Below are positions 4,575-7,148 of a DNA stretch of 7,148 nucleotides, in pieces. How positions within the stretch are numbered: the stretch's first letter is position 1; each line of letters begins with the position of its first letter. Origin of the DNA: an uncultured Planctomycetaceae bacterium (GTDB lineage Bacteria > Planctomycetota > Planctomycetia > Pirellulales > Pirellulaceae). Both the position numbers and the translations under genes were made by a program. The notes under the pieces were generated by a model, which ran no database searches, was not told the DNA's origin, and saw nothing but the letters and a program-made list of their open reading frames with translations. The stretch lies in contig CAIYOB010001142.1 in assembly GCA_903927685.1 (NCBI GenBank), forward strand, positions 1 to 7,148, in the 5' to 3' direction.

Positions 4575-7102
4575 GGCAGTTCCGGCGTGCTGGTCGCCTC
4601 TTCCAGGATCTTGTCGGTGCTGTCCGGATCGATGCGGCGGCAGGCTTCGGCCACCCGTTCCGCGATGTCTTCCAAATCCTCCCGCCACTCGTTGGGATCC
4701 GCGTCCGGGGGGCAGAACTTGGTGAACTCGTAGCACAGCAGGATCAGCCGCAGGCAGTGGCGAAAGACGATACCTTCCTGTTTCTGCAGGGCTTTGCTGG
4801 TGACGTACTTGTTAAAGTCGCCGCCGAATTCCAGCAACTCGCCGACCGCCCAGACCGGCGTCGTGCTCACGTCCCGCACGCCGGGAAAATCGTGATCGAA
4901 CAGCCGCCGCAACTTGTCGCCCAGCGTCAGCACGCGGACCCGTTCCTCGGGGAACATCTGCCAGCGGTCGTCTTCTTCCTCGCTCGCATCGGCCACGCCC
5001 AGCTCTGCGGCGGACGCCAAGCCCAGCTGCAGTAGCTGCACGTCCAGTCGCGTCGTGGCCAGCGGACCCGGCGGCAGTTGGTCGGGAGGCGGCACGCGCA
5101 GCTGGTACAACATCGAGCGGGGGATTTCCAGGACGCTCTCCAACGCCTGGATCCGCTCGCGCCGGTCGGCGATGCCCAACTGATTGACCAGGAACATGCC
5201 GTACAGCGGATTGATGCCGCGCAACAGCAGGAGTTTTTCCAGGCGGTAGGTCGGGCGGGCGTACAGCGGCCGGTACGCAGGCTCTTCCGGCGGTTGGCTC
5301 TCGGGCTGCCCGGGCCTTGCCGGCTGGCTCCCCCGCGCCGAGTCCGCCCGCGCCGTAGTCCGGCCGGCGGGAATCGGGCTGCCTGCCTGCGAACTGCCGA
5401 CAGCCGCGGTTGCCAGCCGCCCGGCAGTCCGAGTCCGGCCGGCGTTTTCGGGCCCGCCCGCCAGCGAAAACAAGCCGGTCCCAGCCGCGGCGGGACTTGT
5501 GTCCGTGGCGGGCGAATCCGCCTTCTTGGTGCTTGGCTCGGCGGTTCCGCCTCGCCCCCCGCCGCTCGATTCGGCCTGCTTGGGCGGCGGCGGATCCAGT
5601 TCGACATAGCCGGCTCGCCACAGCGTCAGCAGCATCTGCTCCAGCTGCTTTTGCCCACCTTCCAGGTGCCGGGCGTCGCTCAACCGCTTGGCGACCAACG
5701 CCCGCACGCGGTCGACCTCGGGCGAGGCTTGCAGCATATAGGCCAGCAGCCGCCACGGCAGCGGGCCGCGGCTCCGCAAGCGACTGGGCGGCGACTGGGT
5801 CAGTTTTTGGAACTGGCCCTCGCTCCAATACTGCTCGGTGGGCGAGCGCTTGGGCATCTTGCGTTTCAGGTCTTTCTTGGCCTTCAGCAGCCCCGGGTCC
5901 CGGGTGTCCTCCGGGATCTTGTCGAACTTCTCCCGCCAGCGGGCGATCCGAACGTCGTCTTCGTGAGCCAGGGCGAACACGTAGCCCCGCGTGTCGAACT
6001 GGGGCCGGCCGGCACGGCCGAACATCTGGTGCGCCGAACTGGCCTCGACCAACTTTTTGTCATCCGGCGGGCCTTTGAGCAGGTTCGGCAGCACCACGCT
6101 GCGGGCGGGCAGATTCACGCCGGCCGCCAGCGTCTCGGTGCACACGCAGATCGTCAGCAGTTTGCGCTGGAACAGGTCCTCGACGATCCGTCGGTACTTG
6201 GGCAGCACCCCGGCATGATGCACGCCGATGCCGCGGATCAAGATCTGCTTGAGCTTGGGCCCCGCGCCCTGGGACCAATCGTAGCGCTCCAGCTCCCGGC
6301 CCAGCTGTTCCTGCTGGCCGTCCGCCAACAGCCGTTTGCCCTTGATCTGCTCGGCGACCGTCCAGCACTGTTCGCGGTTAAAGCAGAACACGAGGGCCGG
6401 GGTCAGGCGGGATTCGTCGTCGCCTTCGGCCATCGCCTCCAGCTGTTCGTTCAGCAGCATGTCGCCGACCCACTGGAACGTCAGCGGCACCTGCCGATCG
6501 CCGCCCTGGACCAGTTCCAGCCGGCGGTGATGCTGGTGGTCCAGCCAATTGACGAATTCCAGTGCGTTGCCCACCGTGGCGGACAGCAGCATGACCCGCA
6601 CGTGCTTGGGCAACAACCCCAAGGCAAACTCCCAGACGATCCCCCGTTCCAGATCGTTGAAGTTGTGAAACTCGTCCATCACCACGGCGAACACGTCGTC
6701 GAACGGAAAATCCGCGGTCAGCAGCCGGTTCAGCAGGATCTCCGCCACCACAACCAGAACCGGCGCATCGGGATTGACACGGCGGTTGCCCGTGACCAGA
6801 CCGACGTCCTCCGGATAGAAGCCCCAGCGCGTCGCCAGCCGCTGGAACTCGTTGAATTTCTGGTCCGTCAAAGCGATCAGCGGCGTCGTGTAGTACACCC
6901 GCTTGCCGGTCTGCAGGGCCTCGAACAGCGCCGCCTCGGCGATCAGCGTCTTGCCGGTCCCCGTCGGCGCACAGACCAGCACGCCCTGCTCGCTGGTGAA
7001 CCAGGCGAGCAGCGCTTCCTCCTGGACCGGGTACGGCTGGAAGTGCAGCTGTTCAAAGTACCAGGCCGCAATCTGGTCGCGCGTGAGTTCTCTGGATGGC
7101 AT
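4571..7102 (-). CDS. Large DEAD/DEAH-box (Ski2/HelY-like) helicase
   Basis: This 843-residue superfamily 2 helicase starts at ATG 7102; an upstream ribosome-binding site is weak or absent. The motifs are complete: Q-motif region YPVQEEA with Q27, Walker A APTGTGKT (45-52), motif Ia TTPLIALTDQK (72-82), motif II DEFH (143-146), motif III SAT (174-176), motif IV ALVFCFNRE (236-244), motif V TETLAAGVNLPA (322-333) and motif VI QMFGRAGRP (359/360-377). DEFH in place of DEAD, and GVNLPA with FGRAGRPQFD, point to the Ski2/Mtr4/HelY group, ATP-driven 3'-5' RNA or DNA unwinding enzymes. Residues about 503-608 (DNA 5279-5596) form a Pro/Ala/Gly/Ser-rich disordered insert. The C-terminal domain (about 609-843) has an acidic stretch (EEEDD, 708-712) and no motif I can name. 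The gene is followed by the ATP-grasp gene with a 4-base overlap. The cellular role is unknown; RNA turnover or ribosome assembly are possibilities. Confidence 0.92.
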   Translation of the reverse strand: MPSRELTRDQIAAWYFEQLHFQPYPVQEEALLAWFTSEQGVLVCAPTGTGKTLIAEAALFEALQTGKRVYYTTPLIALTDQKFNEFQRLATRWGFYPEDVGLVTGNRRVNPDAPVLVVVAEILLNRLLTADFPFDDVFAVVMDEFHNFNDLERGIVWEFALGLLPKHVRVMLLSATVGNALEFVNWLDHQHHRRLELVQGGDRQVPLTFQWVGDMLLNEQLEAMAEGDDESRLTPALVFCFNREQCWTVAEQIKGKRLLADGQQEQLGRELERYDWSQGAGPKLKQILIRGIGVHHAGVLPKYRRIVEDLFQRKLLTICVCTETLAAGVNLPARSVVLPNLLKGPPDDKKLVEASSAHQMFGRAGRPQFDTRGYVFALAHEDDVRIARWREKFDKIPEDTRDPGLLKAKKDLKRKMPKRSPTEQYWSEGQFQKLTQSPPSRLRSRGPLPWRLLAYMLQASPEVDRVRALVAKRLSDARHLEGGQKQLEQMLLTLWRAGYVELDPPPPKQAESSGGGRGGTAEPSTKKADSPATDTSPAAAGTGLFSLAGGPENAGRTRTAGRLATAAVGSSQAGSPIPAGRTTARADSARGSQPARPGQPESQPPEEPAYRPLYARPTYRLEKLLLLRGINPLYGMFLVNQLGIADRRERIQALESVLEIPRSMLYQLRVPPPDQLPPGPLATTRLDVQLLQLGLASAAELGVADASEEEDDRWQMFPEERVRVLTLGDKLRRLFDHDFPGVRDVSTTPVWAVGELLEFGGDFNKYVTSKALQKQEGIVFRHCLRLILLCYEFTKFCPPDADPNEWREDLEDIAERVAEACRRIDPDSTDKILEEATSTPELP
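5279..5596 (-). other. Low-complexity linker within the helicase
   Basis: About 106 codons encode a Pro/Ala/Gly/Ser/Thr/Arg-rich stretch (residues 503-608) with no predicted fold, between the helicase core with its winged-helix-like region and the C-terminal domain. It starts with four prolines and ends before the folded segment YRPLYARPTYRLEKLLLL. The reading frame continues without interruption, so this is a linker and not a frameshift. Confidence 0.7.
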
Positions 7103-7148
7103 AATCCGCCGCTCGCAGGGTTCGAGGAAAGAGACGCTGCAGTGTACG

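Noticed and set aside
3528..4733. Long plus-strand open frame (401 codons) opposite the ATP-grasp gene
   Set aside because: It lies antisense to a clear ATP-grasp protein, has Arg/Gly/Ala-rich shadow composition, shows no motif, and would overlap the end of the metallopeptidase. High G+C keeps such frames open by chance.
4812..5828. Second minus-strand open frame (338 codons) inside the helicase gene
   Set aside because: It is a +1/+2 frame shadow of the helicase, rich in Arg, Ala, Gly and Pro, without ribosome-binding site or recognisable domain.

Overview
This window looks like two unlike genomes joined at about position 2135. The left part (1 to about 2135) is AT-richer: bases 1081-1140, for example, are 24/60 G+C. 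It carries sparse genes with long spacers. The right part (about 2136 to 7148) is GC-rich (bases 3841-3900 are 40/60 G+C) and tightly packed, with long open antisense frames. The join falls inside a membrane-protein reading frame, which loses its family-like sequence at that point. A chimeric assembly is the simplest explanation, and real recombination is the alternative. The right part resembles Planctomycetes, probably Pirellulales-like: a small SERRREL-type basic protein, a YugP-like metallopeptidase, a large DEAD/DEAH helicase with a Pro/Ala-rich insert, and an MfnD-like ATP-grasp protein. The left part is bacterial; its lineage cannot be fixed from sequence alone.

Left part. On the minus strand, the first 185 codons of tgt (queuine tRNA-ribosyltransferase) run off the left edge. 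A good sigma70-type promoter (TTGTTA, 17 bp, TATAAT) and a Shine-Dalgarno site precede it, but no normal start codon lies at the right distance. Upstream of tgt on the same strand is a 71-residue exported protein with one TPR-like helical pair. About 550 bp of AT-rich spacer follow, in which no gene is supported. A plus-strand GT-C-type membrane glycosyltransferase then begins at a TTG and is cut off at the join after about 172 genuine residues.

Right part. A small, very basic protein (plus, 2256-2447) is followed by about 400 bp without a gene, which holds several small inverted repeats. A YugP-like membrane zinc metallopeptidase (plus, 2852-3547) ends 4 bp from the end of a convergent minus-strand pair. 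That pair is an 843-residue helicase (7102 to 4571) and, overlapping it by GTGA, a 340-residue ATP-grasp ligase (4574 to 3552). The overlap indicates one transcript and coupled translation.

I see no CRISPR array, tRNA, rRNA, insertion sequence or clear defence system. The points most worth following are the chimeric join, the helicase/ATP-grasp coupling and the unusual tgt start.
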